A stretch of 64,000 nucleotides of DNA, from NCBI GenBank assembly GCA_015680685.1, contig MNCI01003644.1, positions 88,323-152,322 on the forward strand, written 5' to 3'. Below are positions 10,660 to 22,442 of this stretch, piece after piece. How positions within the stretch are numbered: the first letter of the stretch is position 1; each line of letters starts with the position of its first letter. Source of the stretch: Gnetum montanum (taxonomy: Eukaryota > Streptophyta > Gnetopsida > Gnetales > Gnetaceae). The position numbers and the translations under genes are program-made. A model generated the notes under the pieces. It was not told the DNA's origin. It saw nothing but the letters and a program-made list of their open reading frames with translations, and did not search any database.

Positions 10660-12700
10660 GTTTAAAGGCAAAAACAAGGCTTCTTTTTACAACTATGCTA
10701 GACCCATGCTAGCTAGCATGGATGGGGCAAGCTCAAGTATGGTTAGTGCCAAAATGTAAGTTTTTGGGATTATTATGACTAGTTCTAGAATGTTTATGGC
10801 CTATATTGCCAATGCAATCAAGTTTGGTTAACTTTGGTGTTGTTTGCCTCTTTGGAAGCCACAAATGTTATCAAGAACTACCATTCACACTAGGACTATG
10901 TTGACCAGCATGTCCCCTGCATGGTTCATTGAGAAAAATGAGTTTATGACATTTCAAGATTAAATTTTGTGTTTTGTTAGCTTCCTAAGGTAGCTCAAGG
11001 ACATCAGGCTTGATCATTTGAAGGTTAAGATAGGCTTCTAAAAGTGGGTTTTGGAAACTTACCTCTAGAGCTATGATGGCCAACATATTTGGGGGGTGGT
11101 CCTAGCATGGATGGATGAGAATCAAGCTTCTAATGGTACAAAAAATGTCAAATCATAGTAGGGTTTTAAGGTTCTAGGCCTCCCCACTAAAGTTTTAGAC
11201 CATTTGAAGTGTTGTGCTAGCAAAACTGGTCTAGAGCCTCAACTACACTAAATCCATGCTAGCCAGCATGGCTCTAGCTTTTCCTTAGCATAGTTGCACT
11301 TGGTTTTTGGTTTTTCATGAGTTTTGGTGCTAAATTAGTCAAGTTTTTAAGCTCTTGGAGTTATCAATGATTATGGCTATGGTTTAGGATGAAAATTGTC
11401 AATTCTAATGGTGTTTTGAGTGTAGTTATGCCCATCCACCTTAGAATACACTGGCCAATATATTCCCAGCATGGATGTAAGGGATGTGATGGGTTTTTCC
11501 CATTTTTGACTTTGTTCCCAAGGTTTGGTGATCTTTGATGACTCCAACAGGGTTTTGGGATACAAATGATGCACCTAGAGGTTAATTTGACCTTTTTGTG
11601 ATATATTTTTAAGTTCTCATGTGTGATCCACACTAGGACTACACTAACCAATGTAGTCCTAGGCATCCTCAACATGGTTCAAAGGTTGAAGTAGGTTTTA
11701 ACTTGTTTTTTCCTAGTTTTTAGGCATTTCAGGGTTGTTGGAGATTCCAAAAAGGTGTGAAGGCTAAGCCATGGTACTTTTGAGGTCATATTTGGGATTT
11801 TATTGTCAAACCTTTACCAAATATGATAGCTAGCATAGTTGGAATGCCCCATAATGTAGTTCCAAGGATAGAATGAGGTTTTACCTAAATTTGCCCAATT
11901 ATTTGACATTTTAGGGTTACTAGAGGCTCCAAGAGAATGTAAAGGTTAAGAAATACCACTTTGAATGTTATTCTAGACATTTAATGATCATACCCATACC
12001 AACCATGCTGAGACTATGTTGGTAAACATGGTTGGGATGATCCTCAGTGTGGTTCAATCAAAATTTATGATTTTGGCACTTTTTCTCAAATTTGCATTAG
12101 CTAGTGTAGTTCTAGCATAGATATGAAGAAATATTTATTTCTAGGAAATTTAGAAGGCCAATCAACCAAGTTTTTGAGTGCCTAAGGCTACTAGTGCCCA
12201 TGGCTATGGTATAGGCTTAAAATTATTGATCTCAAAGGTTATTGGAACATTGTTTTTCATATTTTTTTAGAGCTATGCTAGCCAGCATAGTTGTGAAGAA
12301 ATATTAATTTATGAGTAATTTAGAAGGCCAATCAACCAAGTTTTTGGGCCCATGGGGTTGTTGATGTCCATGGCTATGGTATAGGCTTAAATCTATTGAC
12401 ACTAGAGGTCATTGGAACCTTGGTTTTCATACTTTTTCTAAGAGCTATGTTGGCCAACATAGGTCTAATGTAGTTGTAAAAAAATCTTGATTTCTAGGCA
12501 ATTTAGAAGACCAATCGACCATGTTTTGGGGCCCCTAGGGTTGATGGTATCTATGTCTATGGTCCAGGCTTAAAACTGTTGATCTCAAAGGTCATTAAAA
12601 CATTGTTTCTGGTACTTTTTCTCACAACTATGCTAGCCAACATAGTTTTATGTGCCTTTAGAATAGTTTTCCAAAAAAATGTCTTATTTTGGTATGATTT
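10660..12700. repeat. ~185-bp degenerate tandem array with ATGCTAGCCAGCAT core
   Basis: A palindromic core resembling ATGCTAGCYAGCATGG recurs near 10710, 10897, 11082, 11262, 11450, 11640, 11825, 12020, 12280, 12455 and 12635, mostly at 175-195-bp spacing. The last three units (about 12128-12655) are the best preserved. They share GAAATATTxATTTCTAGG, TTTAGAAGGCCAATCAACCA, GGCTATGGTATAGGCTTAAA and GGTCATTGGAAC. Earlier units keep mainly the core and a TTTTAGG context. The array lies between the protease remnant and the 3' LTR of gypsy B, as do the 3'-region tandem repeats of some other plant gypsy elements. Confidence 0.65.
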
Positions 12701-12876
12701 TTGATCATTTTTAGCACTTTGGATCTTTCAATGTCAATGTCTAGGTTTCTAGTTTGGTATAGGATAGTATTGGCTTCAATGGTTCAAGGATGAAGTCTAG
12801 GAAATGTGTCTTGTTCATGGTTGGTGATTGGAACCCATTCCAAGGCTTATTTGAACATTAATTCCAACGTAGTATT

Positions 12877-14230
12877 TGTTAGAATGCGTCAATCCCATTG
12901 TATTGGGATTTTTATTAGTTTGTATAATAATGCTATGTTGGTTAAAATCAAAGTGTATAAGGAAATGATTGGTAAAATATAAATGTAAGGCCATCAAGTG
13001 AAGCAAACTAAAAGATATGATTGTAATAAAGATAAGGAAGAGAACAGAGTTACAAGTGCATTACTAGTTTAAGGCCTTAGTAGGCCAAGTTGTTACTAGT
13101 TTTAGGCCATGGTGGGCCTTGATATTTTTGACCTTTTGGTATGTCAAAACCTAAAGGAAAATGGAGAACATAGGAGGTTTGTATGGTGTTGTATTTATAG
13201 GGAAAAATTATGTGTGGATAAGGACTTCATAGAGACATCATTAAGAGCTTGGAGTGAGACAAGAAAACATGAGGAATTTCAAGAACATAGACAAGGAATG
13301 AAGAATTCAAGTGCAAAGAAAGACGTCTCTAAGAAATAGCAGATTTCTTGGTAGAATTAAAGGAAGCATAAGAAAAGACATCTTTGCAAAATAATAAACA
13401 TCTTTCTAGAAAGAAATACATGTTTCCTTAGACAAAGACATCTTCCTAGAATGAAGGCTAGCTATAGAAAAACATCTTTTACTAGAAGAAGATGTCTTCC
13501 CAAACTTAAGGCCAGATGTAGAAAGATTTCTTAGTCATGAAGAAGACATCTTCAGTAATGATTATCTAGTCATTGCACAAACCCAATGTGATTTAAGAGA
13601 CGTAGTGGCTACAAAAAGACATCATTCTCATTGGGAAATAGATAAGATTTGGTACTATCATTGTGTAATCATCAAGTAATCATCATATTCATTATTTTTC
13701 CTCATTGTATAATCAATTGTCTTTTTGTAATTGGTCAAAGTGAGGTATGCCTCAAAGTACAAGGATCAACAAAGCTAGTTACATTCTTTCCTTATGATTG
13801 TAATTCTCTTATTGCTTTGTGAGGTTGATGTGCTTCATGCAAGAAGGCATCTTGCTTGAGCTTGTTGGGATCCTATGGGATTGAGTGTTAGTGTAGTGCC
13901 ACAACACTCCAGAGTGGAGCTCAAGTTGTAAAGGTAGTGGGATCCTTAAAACCACATTCTAACCTTGTCAAGACCTTGTGGGGCTAAGTAGATTTGTAGT
14001 GTTGAATCACTCTTGAGTGGAGATTAGAGATTGTATAGGGTATGGTACCCTTAAAATCACATTTTGGAAGGAATAAAGTCTAGAGGTGTGCTTACAAACT
14101 ACCCTATGAGTGTGGACTATCCACGTTGGGGAGCCACGTTAAATTTTATGTGTACTTTATGTAAAAGATTTTTATTTGGCGAACTTACTCATCCCCTGAT
14201 TTCTAAGTTCAATTATCCTTAGATATTTTC
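12877..14230 (+). mobile_element. copia-like LTR insertion (limits approximate)
   Basis: A TGTTAGAATG-type start near 12877, a TTGTATTTATAGGG promoter motif near 13190, and a region of AGACATCTT/AGATGTCTTC motifs (13318-13560) make up this segment. A closing region with ATCCACGTTGGGGAGCCACG follows. This order resembles the LTRs of SIRE-type copia elements. No internal coding sequence accompanies it, so a solo LTR inserted in gypsy B is likely. An alternative start is near 13120, where GGCC-rich gypsy B repeats stop. The 76-codon open frame at 13109-13339 is not recognised. Confidence 0.4.
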
Positions 14231-14235
14231 AAATT

Positions 14236-14352
14236 TAGGCCTTAATGGACCATGATGGTGCTAGTTTTGGGCCTTAGTAGGCCACAATAATGCAAGTTTT
14301 ATGCCTTATTAGGCCATGATGGTGCTAGTTTTAGGCCTTAGTAGGCCATAGA
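14236..14352. repeat. short tandem repeat of GGCCTTAGTAGGCC type
   Basis: Three to four diverged copies of about 38-45 bp share GGCCTTAGTAGGCC and CATGATGGTGCTAGTTTT. Related copies occur at 10588-10610 and 13065-13115. All lie in the gypsy B interior. Confidence 0.6.
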
Positions 14353-14719
14353 CCATATGTTGTCCAGCAAGTATGGGATGCTCTTGAGAGAGCATATAAG
14401 GCCAAAGCCAATATTGAAACATGATATAATGTTGTAAAGGTAAACAAAGGATAAAAAAGAATGGATGAGATGTTTATTTTAAACTTTTTGTTTGACCTTT
14501 CAGAGGTCAAGGAATCCTTTTACACAATCTTATGCTTAACATCTCTCTTGTTCAACATGGAAAGCTATATGCATTTTTGTTGATCACCCCATGTTGTAGA
14601 GTTGATATTATTATCATTATTGTTGTCTTTGTAGTTAGTGGTCCCAATCCTAGTATCAAGAGTTTCCTGTTGAAACTCGACCTTTGAACATCAGTTAGTG
14701 TTAACATAGTTAACCAATG

Positions 14720-15440
14720 CTACTGATGCATTATATCCACATTGCCTTCCTCATATGGTAAGTGAATCTCTTGGTATATAGGTGATGTGACCACATAAAG
14801 CTTAGCCAACAATGGCCTTCCTAAGATCATGTTAAAGCTAGGTATCTCTTCAATTACTAGGAAGTTGGTAGATGTAGGGAATTGCTCATTAGCTATAATA
14901 TCCAAGGAGATGGAACCTCATACTGCCACTTGTGATCCATTAAATGATTTAAGTGTTGAGGTAGTAGTTTTTTGGATGTTCTCAATTAGGCCTAGTTTGT
15001 CAACAATAGAAAATGGTACCACATTAGTTGCCACCCCATCATCCACATGGACATGATGAACCTTGTACCTACCAACATGTATAGTGATGAGAAGAGGGAC
15101 ATATAACACTTCCCCATTTTGAGAGTGAATATTTACCTCACTATCATGAAAGTTAAGCATGGATGAATGTCTATTTTCCCTATGTGAAGCTCACTCAATG
15201 ATAGAGTGGATTGACTCTCTATTGGTGGGCACACCTTTACTCATAGGGATAGAGGTTAACCCTTGAGGTAGTGCATCACTATTAGAAAAATAGGTCATGA
15301 CCAAGTCATCCAAGTTTAGTGATGTGTTCTTTTGCTTAAGGGATTGCTTGGCTTGTTCCATTGTTGCTAGAAAACTCTTTTCCTTGGCATGTAATCTTTC
15401 AACCTTGGTGATTTTAACTTCCTCCATTATTCATAGAATT
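14720..15440 (-). pseudogene. aspartic protease remnant of gypsy B
   Basis: Two adjacent minus-strand frames (15160-14918 and 14905-14720) show a retropepsin-like segment, VHVDDGVATNVVPFSIVDKL. DDG stands where DTG or DSG is usual. FNMILGRPLLA then follows, matching the ILGRPW(L/I) motif downstream of protease in many gypsy elements. A Lys-rich gag-protease linker precedes it at 15427-15191. Stops and frame changes break it. No reverse transcriptase follows on the minus strand. Confidence 0.6.
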
Positions 15441-17100
15441 TATGGCTTAGGTCTTGATGTATGTGCCTTAGGCCCATTGTCCATGGATGTAGCTAGTCTT
15501 GGTGTAGACCTTGGTTTGTTAACTTGCTTTAAACCCTTTTGTTGTTGGTTACCTTCAGTGTGCTTAGTTGTTGGTTTGATGACTGGTTATTTTTGTCATT
15601 ATTGGGATGATGATTTCTTGCTAACTGTTGAGTTGTTGGCTACAATAGATGGGCTTTGGTCATAGGTTGTTATAATTTTTCTTATTGAAGATGGAAGAAC
15701 CTAAATAATGAGTGGTTCCTTAGGCCTTTAGGGATTAGTATCTCATGGTCTGGGTTGTGAAGTTGATGCCACTAAAGGGGAAACACATATGATGAAAGGA
15801 TTCTTAGAGGCTAGAGGAGGTGGTACCCTAATGATGAGGGGCTTTCTAGGCTTTTTGTTTTGGGGTTGAGGTGGCACTTTTATGACAAATGGTTTCATAG
15901 GAGGAGTAGACAGTTTGGTTTCTATGAATGAGGCTATAGTGTAGAATTTATTATTGGTGCTTTGAGAGCTAGGCTCATTCAACATAGACTCTTCATGGTC
16001 TATAATCTTATGGAGGTCATTCTTTAATGCTAGCCAAAAATAGTGTCATGACCAGCCATTTGATGATAATGGAAAAACCTATCCAGTCTAAAGTAATTCG
16101 GTGGCTTAGGATCATCTTTGGTTGCTATTGTTGGGTCTCTAGCTATGCCAAAAAGATGATTGTGCCTCTTAGAAGCTTCCTTAGATAGTTTCTTATGTTG
16201 TAGATGGTTGTCTTTAAGCAAATATTCTAAAAGCTCAAAGGGCTTCATAGGCAACCTTGTATACTTAGACCTATCCTTCCATCCAAAGTTTGGTGTTGGC
16301 TAATTTGGGGCTTAGGAAGTGGATGGTTGCAAAGAGTCAGAAGATGTGTTGTGACTTGGTGATCCCCACATTTTCCCTTGTTTTGATTCTTTTTTTACCA
16401 CAACCATGGTTCTATGTTCTTGTCTAGTTTTATTGCTATCTCTTCTTGCATGTTGGTTTTTATAGGCCACATAAGCCAAATTATTATAGCCTCTACTACC
16501 TTATTGATGTCTTTGTTTATAAGAAGGCTTGGATTTGCAATCAAGGCTCTAAGTAATAGAGCTTGGACTTGATGAAATCATTTACTACTTCCTTAAAGAT
16601 GGCCAAGAGGTAAATTTGAGAGATAGGCTCTGGAGTCTTGTTAAGCATCAAATTCCATATTTGATTGAACCTTTTGGTTGGTTCAAGTGGCCCCTCCTTT
16701 ACCTTTGTTAGTTGATCCAATGTGGCATTTAGCTTCAAGTTGTATCTGAAGTGGTTGAAAAAGTGGTTTATCAGGTCTTCAAGGGAAGAGATGGAACCTA
16801 TAGGTAAGATTCGATACCAATATAAAGCTTTACCTTTAAGGGACATAGAAAAAATCTTCAGTATCTTATGTGGACAAGCTTGTAAAAAGAGGTACTCAAA
16901 TTGAAAGGTAACTAGATGTGCATTAAGATTCCCTTTACCATTGTATTTGATGAAGTTTAGTATGAGCATGTCCATAGGTAAGGTTATTTGAGACACAATA
17001 GGGCTTATAGGATCATGTTGGTAAAAGTCTAAAACATTGACCATTTGAGTTGTACTAGCCTTAAGTTTCCACAAATTTTTAGTAATGTATTGGATCATTT
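15440..17100 (-). pseudogene. gag remnant of gypsy B
   Basis: The core is a 185-codon frame at 17098-16541. It has the retrotransposon gag pattern: FIKYNGKGN, then GKALYWYRILP, DLINHFFNHFRYN and a KEGPLEPTKRFNQIWN segment. Downstream frames at 16254-16030 carry FHYHQMAGHDT, resembling a decayed zinc-knuckle-like HxxxGHDT motif, and at 15985-15743 a Pro-rich stretch. Gag packages the element RNA and builds the virus-like particle. Several in-frame stops make it non-functional. Confidence 0.65.
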
Positions 17101-18116
17101 AGGAGGCTTGATCCATGCCATGGGGCATCCTTGTTGGTTGTGGTGTTTGCATTATGGTTGGAGAGGATATGACTTTACAATATATGCCCATATGTTGGAT
17201 TTTGAAACGATATGCTAGTATTTTTCCAAAAAAATACATCAATGATAAAAAGAGAAAGTTTCTAGTTTGCTTTTTAAAGGGGTGTTGGTGTATTTTTCCT
17301 TTATCGAAACTACATTGGGTTTTGTTGTGCAACCAAGAAAAAATGTTATTTTTCAAAATATATACTAGGTATCTTAAAAAGCAATGTTGGGGCTTGTGGG
17401 GTAATCGAAAATATAATTGGTTTACCAAATATGCTAGGTAGTTTGGTAAAGGGGAAAATATGGGGATGTATGATTTAATTTTTAATTAATTAAACCAAAA
17501 TTCTAGAAAGTGGAATTGCCCAAAGGGTGAAGGGGTTTTGGCTGGAAACTAGTTACAACTATAATCATAGGTAGTGGTGTTGGAAAGAACCAACTATGTT
17601 AGCTTTTCCAGCAAGAGCTATGTTAGGGGAGGTAAGTAATTAATTACCTTTCCCAATAGAACAACATTGAGGATAACCCCTCCTAAAAATATGCACCAAT
17701 TTTTAAAAGATAAATGCAAAAAAGTTGATTCTTCCAATAGTACACTAGGGTTTGGCAAAAAACCATGTTGACTTTGGCCACAAAATTTCATAGCAGGGAA
17801 ATTTGGATGTTTGGAGCTAAGTAACACTACCCTTTGGCACATACAAAGGTAGGCTTCAACTAGGAAGAATGCAAAGTTTTGTGATAACCAAGTTGGATTG
17901 AGAAAATTTAGCAACTACTAAGAAAATTCTGTGAAAACCCCAAATTACTTATAACTAATATGTGGGGTATTAGTTGTAGAAAAATGAGTAGAAACATTGG
18001 TTTCTTGGTAGAAATTTTACTATAAGAAATTTAAATGTTAGACTTGCAAAGAGGAAGCTTTATTCTAAAGGGGATATGACATTTGGGTGGATGTGGTCCT
18101 TCTAGTGCCAAAAACT
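17101..18116 (-). other. 5' leader region of gypsy B
   Basis: This stretch lies between the right LTR-like repeat and gag. It holds open frames of 98-109 codons without recognised motifs. The minus-strand sequence at its outer edge, TTTTTGGCACTAGAAGGACC (about 18092-18114), sits where a primer-binding site should be and begins with the TGGC usual for gypsy elements. The matching tRNA was not identified. Confidence 0.4.
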
Positions 18117-18257
18117 ATAACACCTAAAAATTTTAGTTGCTAGAAAATCAAAAGTCCCAAGTAAAATAGTTTAACTTTGGATTCCAAGAGCATCCAAGAA
18201 AAGGATTAAAAGCACCTTGGATGGTCTTGTCAATCACCTAGGGACTTAGGAAGTGTT

Positions 18258-18300
18258 GGGGGGGGGGGGGGGGGGGGGGNNNNNNNNGGGCGGTGGGGCA
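18258..18300. other. poly-G run with 8-base assembly gap
   Basis: About 22 consecutive G bases precede N bases at 18280-18287, followed by more G-rich sequence. The corresponding place in the left LTR has only a short TGGGGGT. The run is either a real homopolymer expansion or a sequencing artefact. Confidence 0.8.
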
Positions 18301-18599
18301 GGGGGAGGGCGGTGAAAAAAATTTAAAATAAAATTGCAAATCTAATTTAAGAAAATGCACAAAATTGAATCTTAAATAAATTTTCACAACCAATGAGCTA
18401 TAGGTTTTATTACAATAATAAAATATTGAAAATAAAGAGTTCAAAAATTTTTACGAATTGTGTGCCTAAATGCACAAGGAGTTGCTTGGATGAAGCTTAA
18501 ATCCTATTGAAGCTAACAGATTATGTTCTATAGTTACCTTCACAATCCAAGTAGTTTCCAACTATAATTGCCAAAACTCCATAGTGACTTTTAGCTTGT

Positions 18600-18990
18600 A
18601 TCTACAATGTTGGTGAAAAGGAGATAAGGTATGTGCAATGTTGGTTCCAAAGGGGTTAAGGTATGTGCAACATTGGTTGCAAAGGTGGATAAGGTTATGC
18701 AATGTTGGTTGCCAAGGGAGGTAAGGTCTTTGTAGTGTTGGTGTAGAGGGAGGTAAGACTATGCAACATTGGTTGCCAAGAGGGTAATGTATGTGCAACA
18801 TTGGTTGCAAAGGGGATAAGGTTATGCGACATTGATTGCCAAGGGAGGTAAGGTGTTTGTAGTGTTGGTGCAAAAGGGGGTAAGGTTATGCAACGTTGGT
18901 TGCCAAGTAGGATAAGGTCTTTGCAGTGTTAATGCAAAGGGAGGTAAGGTTATGCAATGTTGGTTACCAAGGGGGTAAGGAATTTGCTTG
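18600..18990. repeat. 32-33-bp minisatellite, second locus
   Basis: The same units as at 7495-7975 (AAGGTTATGCAATGTTGG, GTTGCCAAGGGAGGTAAGG), about 11 copies in a different order. The copy number therefore changed after the two LTRs separated. Confidence 0.7.
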
Positions 18991-19385
18991 ACTTTTTGTT
19001 TCTGGGCAATGCATTGAGAGTTTCCAATGCTCAAACAATTGCCAATTTTTCAAAAAGTCTTGCAAATACTAATGGTTATGAGCACTCAAGATTGCCAAGG
19101 TTTTTCAATCCCCCTAGGACCTAGTCAATGAGTTCAAAATCTTTATTTATAAGCCATAGGGTTGCTATTTTTTGGCCCCAAATTTCTACCATGATTATTG
19201 ATAGATTAACATAATTTGTAGGTGTATTAGGCCTTTAACTCTAGCATAGTTTCCATTTATGATAAGTTTTGTAGCACCTACTTCATAAAAACCATGTTGT
19301 ATACCATAAATAGTAAACATAATTTTGGCATACCACTTTGGCTCCACCCAAATACACTAGCTTTATGGCATCCATGATAAAGTGT

Positions 19386-20300
19386 TGTAGCAACATTGAG
19401 ATTATTGAAGTAATGTTAAAATTGTTAACAAAAACCAAACCCTCCCACCCTTGTGCCCCAACCCCAATGTTGGCTTTATGTCATCCATGTTGGGGTTTTT
19501 TTGGCAACTACATTGGGATTACTTGGAAAATGAAAATCTAAAGGGATGAGTCCTCATGTTTGTGTAAGTTAAAGACTCTAGATGGTAATCTAGCACTCCA
19601 TCGTTTTTCTGATTCCCATGCACCATTCAAGAATCCTCTTCTCATGAAAAAAAAGATGAAAAATAAAAAGATATATGAGAAAAAAATAGAGAAATAAGGC
19701 AAAATAACAATAAAATAATGAGAAGATAAAATAATGTGAAGAAAAATATATCTTCAAGCTTATTGATCTATACAAATTGGTATTCTTGGACTCCTAGACT
19801 AACTATATGACTACTTATATTAAGACCAAAATAAGTTGTTAAATAAATATCTATATAAGTTTTTCTCATGTTACACTAGTTTTCTTGATCACTTGACTTT
19901 CAAAATGTGCTCATTCCTACCCATGGCCATGAAGTCTTAGAAGTCTTTCTCTTAGTGAATTTTGGTAATGTTCAATGTTGTTTCCATCTAAATCCCAAAT
20001 CCAATTGCTTCTAATAGTCAAGATCATAACCTTTAACATAAACTTTGATGATATCTAAACCCAAAGATTTTAATTGTTTGATCCTATCATTACAATTAGT
20101 ATTGGTATGTGGGATTGGTTAGTATAGTTAGAGGGATCAATGAGATGTTTTCGATAAAGAAACATTATGGGCAACTTTTGTGCATATGTGCATAGATTAA
20201 GAAAACTAAAATTAGAATCTTAACTTCTAGTTGATCTACACCTTGTTTTCTTAGTTTGGTTTCACCAATGATTAAACCATAAAAAAATCAAGATTAGATG
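19386..20300. other. AT-rich spacer without genes
   Basis: No coding signature. An A-rich block (19640-19750) yields only low-complexity open frames on the opposite strand. It may include the unfixed left end of the copia-C LTR. Confidence 0.4.
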
Positions 20301-21612
20301 GCATTGGTAGATGGTAGGTGTGAGCTTGCACTTGGAAGGAGGAGTTGGAGGTTGATCCTTATTGTATGAATGAGTAGCAATGAAAGGGTATGATAGTAGA
20401 TCTCTTGTGGGATGTAGTATAAGCTCACTTGATCCCATGACCTAATTAAATTATTGGATGGGGATTTGGCAATGTTGCTCTCTTGCCTTCTCTTTCTTAT
20501 CCATCATTCCTTCTTCATCTCTTTCTTTCCACCCTGTGCACTATTATATATGGTAAGAAGTCAATCAGTCAAAGTAGAGGATGATATTTGGTCATCCAAG
20601 AGGATGTAATTGCATTAAATTTTGATGTCTCACTAGTTATTAAATGATGTAGGAATATCTCTTTCAACTCACTTTTTCTCTATAGTACAGATGAATTTTT
20701 GCAAGTTTCAGGCTCTAGGAAGACATCTTGAAGATCAGATAGACACTTAACCAAGAGTTGGGTCTTCACAGGAGACATTCTAGATGTGGGGGAGATGTCC
20801 TAGTTGAAGTGAAGACATGTTAGTTTAATGAAAGATGTCTTAGAAAAGACAACCCAACTTTTAGAAGATGTCTCATGTGAGACATCTCAACTTTGGATAA
20901 AACATCTTAGCTCTAAGGGAGATGTCTCCCACTACCTAAAAACATATCTTCTCAATGTTGGATTTTTATAGGATATTTTTTGGAAAACCTTAAGATAATC
21001 TATACAGTTGAAAAAACTTTTGAGTTGGACAATCCAAATTAAGAAATAGTCAAACAAGAGAAGAAAAAGATAAAAATAGCTAAATATTTTCAAGTTGATC
21101 TTGGAGAAAATTTTCTAGGTTTCTTATGTTTTGTGTTCAATAAATATTAATGTTCTTTCATGTTTGTATCACCATGAGAAAATCATGAGGTTATAAAAGC
21201 TCATGAGGATTCATGAGATTTTACAACAGATATCATGAGAGAACATTGTATGAGTGCATAATTATGGTTCCAACTCAAGGTCAATTATGTGTGTAGTTTG
21301 TCAAGTGTGTTCTTGTGTTCTCACTTCTACCTTAAGATATTTATCCTAAGTTATGGGAGAGATTCCCTTTCATTTATGCCTTATAGCAAGGAGAATTGTT
21401 GTATGGTTATAGAGCCAAATGTTATGCATATCATTTGAAAATTTGTAAGTGTTTTAGATGTTATGGGTTATGAAACCATGGACTGTAATCTTCTTTTCAT
21501 TAATGGAAGATAGCTAGTTTTCTCAGTTTCTAACATAATTAAATTATCTTTCATCATATTCAAATTCAGTGGGAATTAATTGTTAAATTAATAAGTGTGA
21601 ACTTTCTCTAGC
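20300..21612 (+). repeat. 5' LTR-like region of copia C
   Basis: Sequence upstream of a decayed initiator-Met primer-binding site. It contains a TATATATGG box (about 20545) and a cluster of AGACATCT/AGATGTCT motifs (20715-20935). The left end could not be fixed. It belongs to the element whose gag is at 21700-22440. Confidence 0.4.
20715..20935. repeat. cluster of AGACATCT / AGATGTCT half-sites
   Basis: About ten copies of GACATCT or AGATGTC appear in both orientations, for example GAGACATCTCAAC next to AGATGTCTCATGTG. Similar clusters lie at 13318-13560 and 35725-35960. They occur in LTR-like contexts upstream of or around promoter motifs. Confidence 0.65.
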
Positions 21613-21615
21613 GTT

Positions 21616-21632
21616 ATTAGTATCAGAGAATG
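21616..21632 (+). promoter_or_regulatory. decayed initiator-Met primer-binding site
   Basis: TTAGTATCAGAGAATG resembles the copia consensus TTGGTATCAGAGC with a G-to-A change. It follows the LTR-like region and precedes gag, so it is the likely minus-strand primer site of copia C. Confidence 0.5.
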
Positions 21633-21699
21633 TACATTGATAACTTCTTGGAATATTCATTATAGATTTTTATAAAATTTAGTTGATGCCTAAAATAAA

Positions 21700-22442
21700 A
21701 TAGCTTCAAAACCTAAACAGGTCCATTAAAAGCATGAATTATACCTTTCAATTGATGGTTTCTTGGTTGAATAATATTAGTACCAAGATAGACAAGAATG
21801 TAGGTCCTAGCCATATTTAAACACACAAAGGGAATTAGCATTCAAGTTTAGATGGAAAAGAAGTTTTACATCTAGGTGGAAGGAAAGAAAGTAAAGAGGA
21901 AGAACATTCTAGCTATGGGAGTGTAGAAATCCATTAGCCAAGGAACCCAGTTGGCGAATGGTACTTGACAAGCACTTTGAATTGGAAGAGTTACTAGACT
22001 AATTAAGGATAGCTATTGTTGAATCTAGATGAGAAGGTATGATTTCTACTTGGTGGAGAAAAGAGTCTTAAGCTTATGAAATACAAAATGGTCAATCCAT
22101 TAGAGATTGAAGTTTGTTAAAATATAGGTTGAGGAGAAAAATTTGAATAGTCTCATCAGAGGCAAGAAACCATTATAACAATTAAATTCCTAAGGCAAGG
22201 TGATAAGGAATCAAATAGTTTTTCATAAAATTTTAGAAACTATTCCATCAAGCTAAGATAAAATGGAAGAAGTACAAACATGTTTCGATTCTCTAGAAGG
22301 TCATAAAATGGCATACTAGTAGGAGTTGTCATTTTATGAGCCATAAACTCTTGATGAGACTTATGTTTTAGCACTCAAGAAAGAAAAGAAACTAAGTGTA
22401 TTTGGAACTAGGAACAAATAAGCTTCCAAGGAAAAGAATAAG
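21700..22442 (+). pseudogene. gag remnant of copia C, 5' part
   Basis: Fragments such as FHKILETIPSS, DKMEEVQTCFDSLEGHKM and TLDETYVLALKKEKKLS read in plus-strand frames with many stops. They fit a retroelement gag. The reading is cut by element C at 22443 and resumes at 34630 with Lys-rich sequence and a zinc knuckle. Confidence 0.5.

Larger units (their letters stand above)
7045..19385 (-). mobile_element. gypsy B: LTR element with gag and protease but no RT
   Basis: Two related direct repeats of about 1.3 kb (7045-8355 and 18117-19385) flank a 9.8-kb interior. Gag and protease remnants lie on the minus strand at 14720-17098, nearest the right repeat. That repeat is therefore the 5' LTR. 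A TTTTTGGCACTAGAAGG stretch abuts its inner edge where a primer-binding site should be. The interior contains no recognisable RT, RNase H or integrase. In their place are a ~185-bp tandem array, short degenerate repeats and a copia-like LTR insertion. A polypurine tract and target-site duplication were not recognised, so the outer limits are approximate. Confidence 0.55.
18117..19385 (-). repeat. LTR-like direct repeat of gypsy B, right copy
   Basis: It opens TATAACACCTAAAAATTTTA and ends near TATGGCATCCA, parallel to 7045-8355. By position relative to gag it is the 5' LTR. It contains a poly-G run with an assembly gap and its own minisatellite. The divergence from the left copy is substantial, so the insertion is old. 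Confidence 0.6.
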
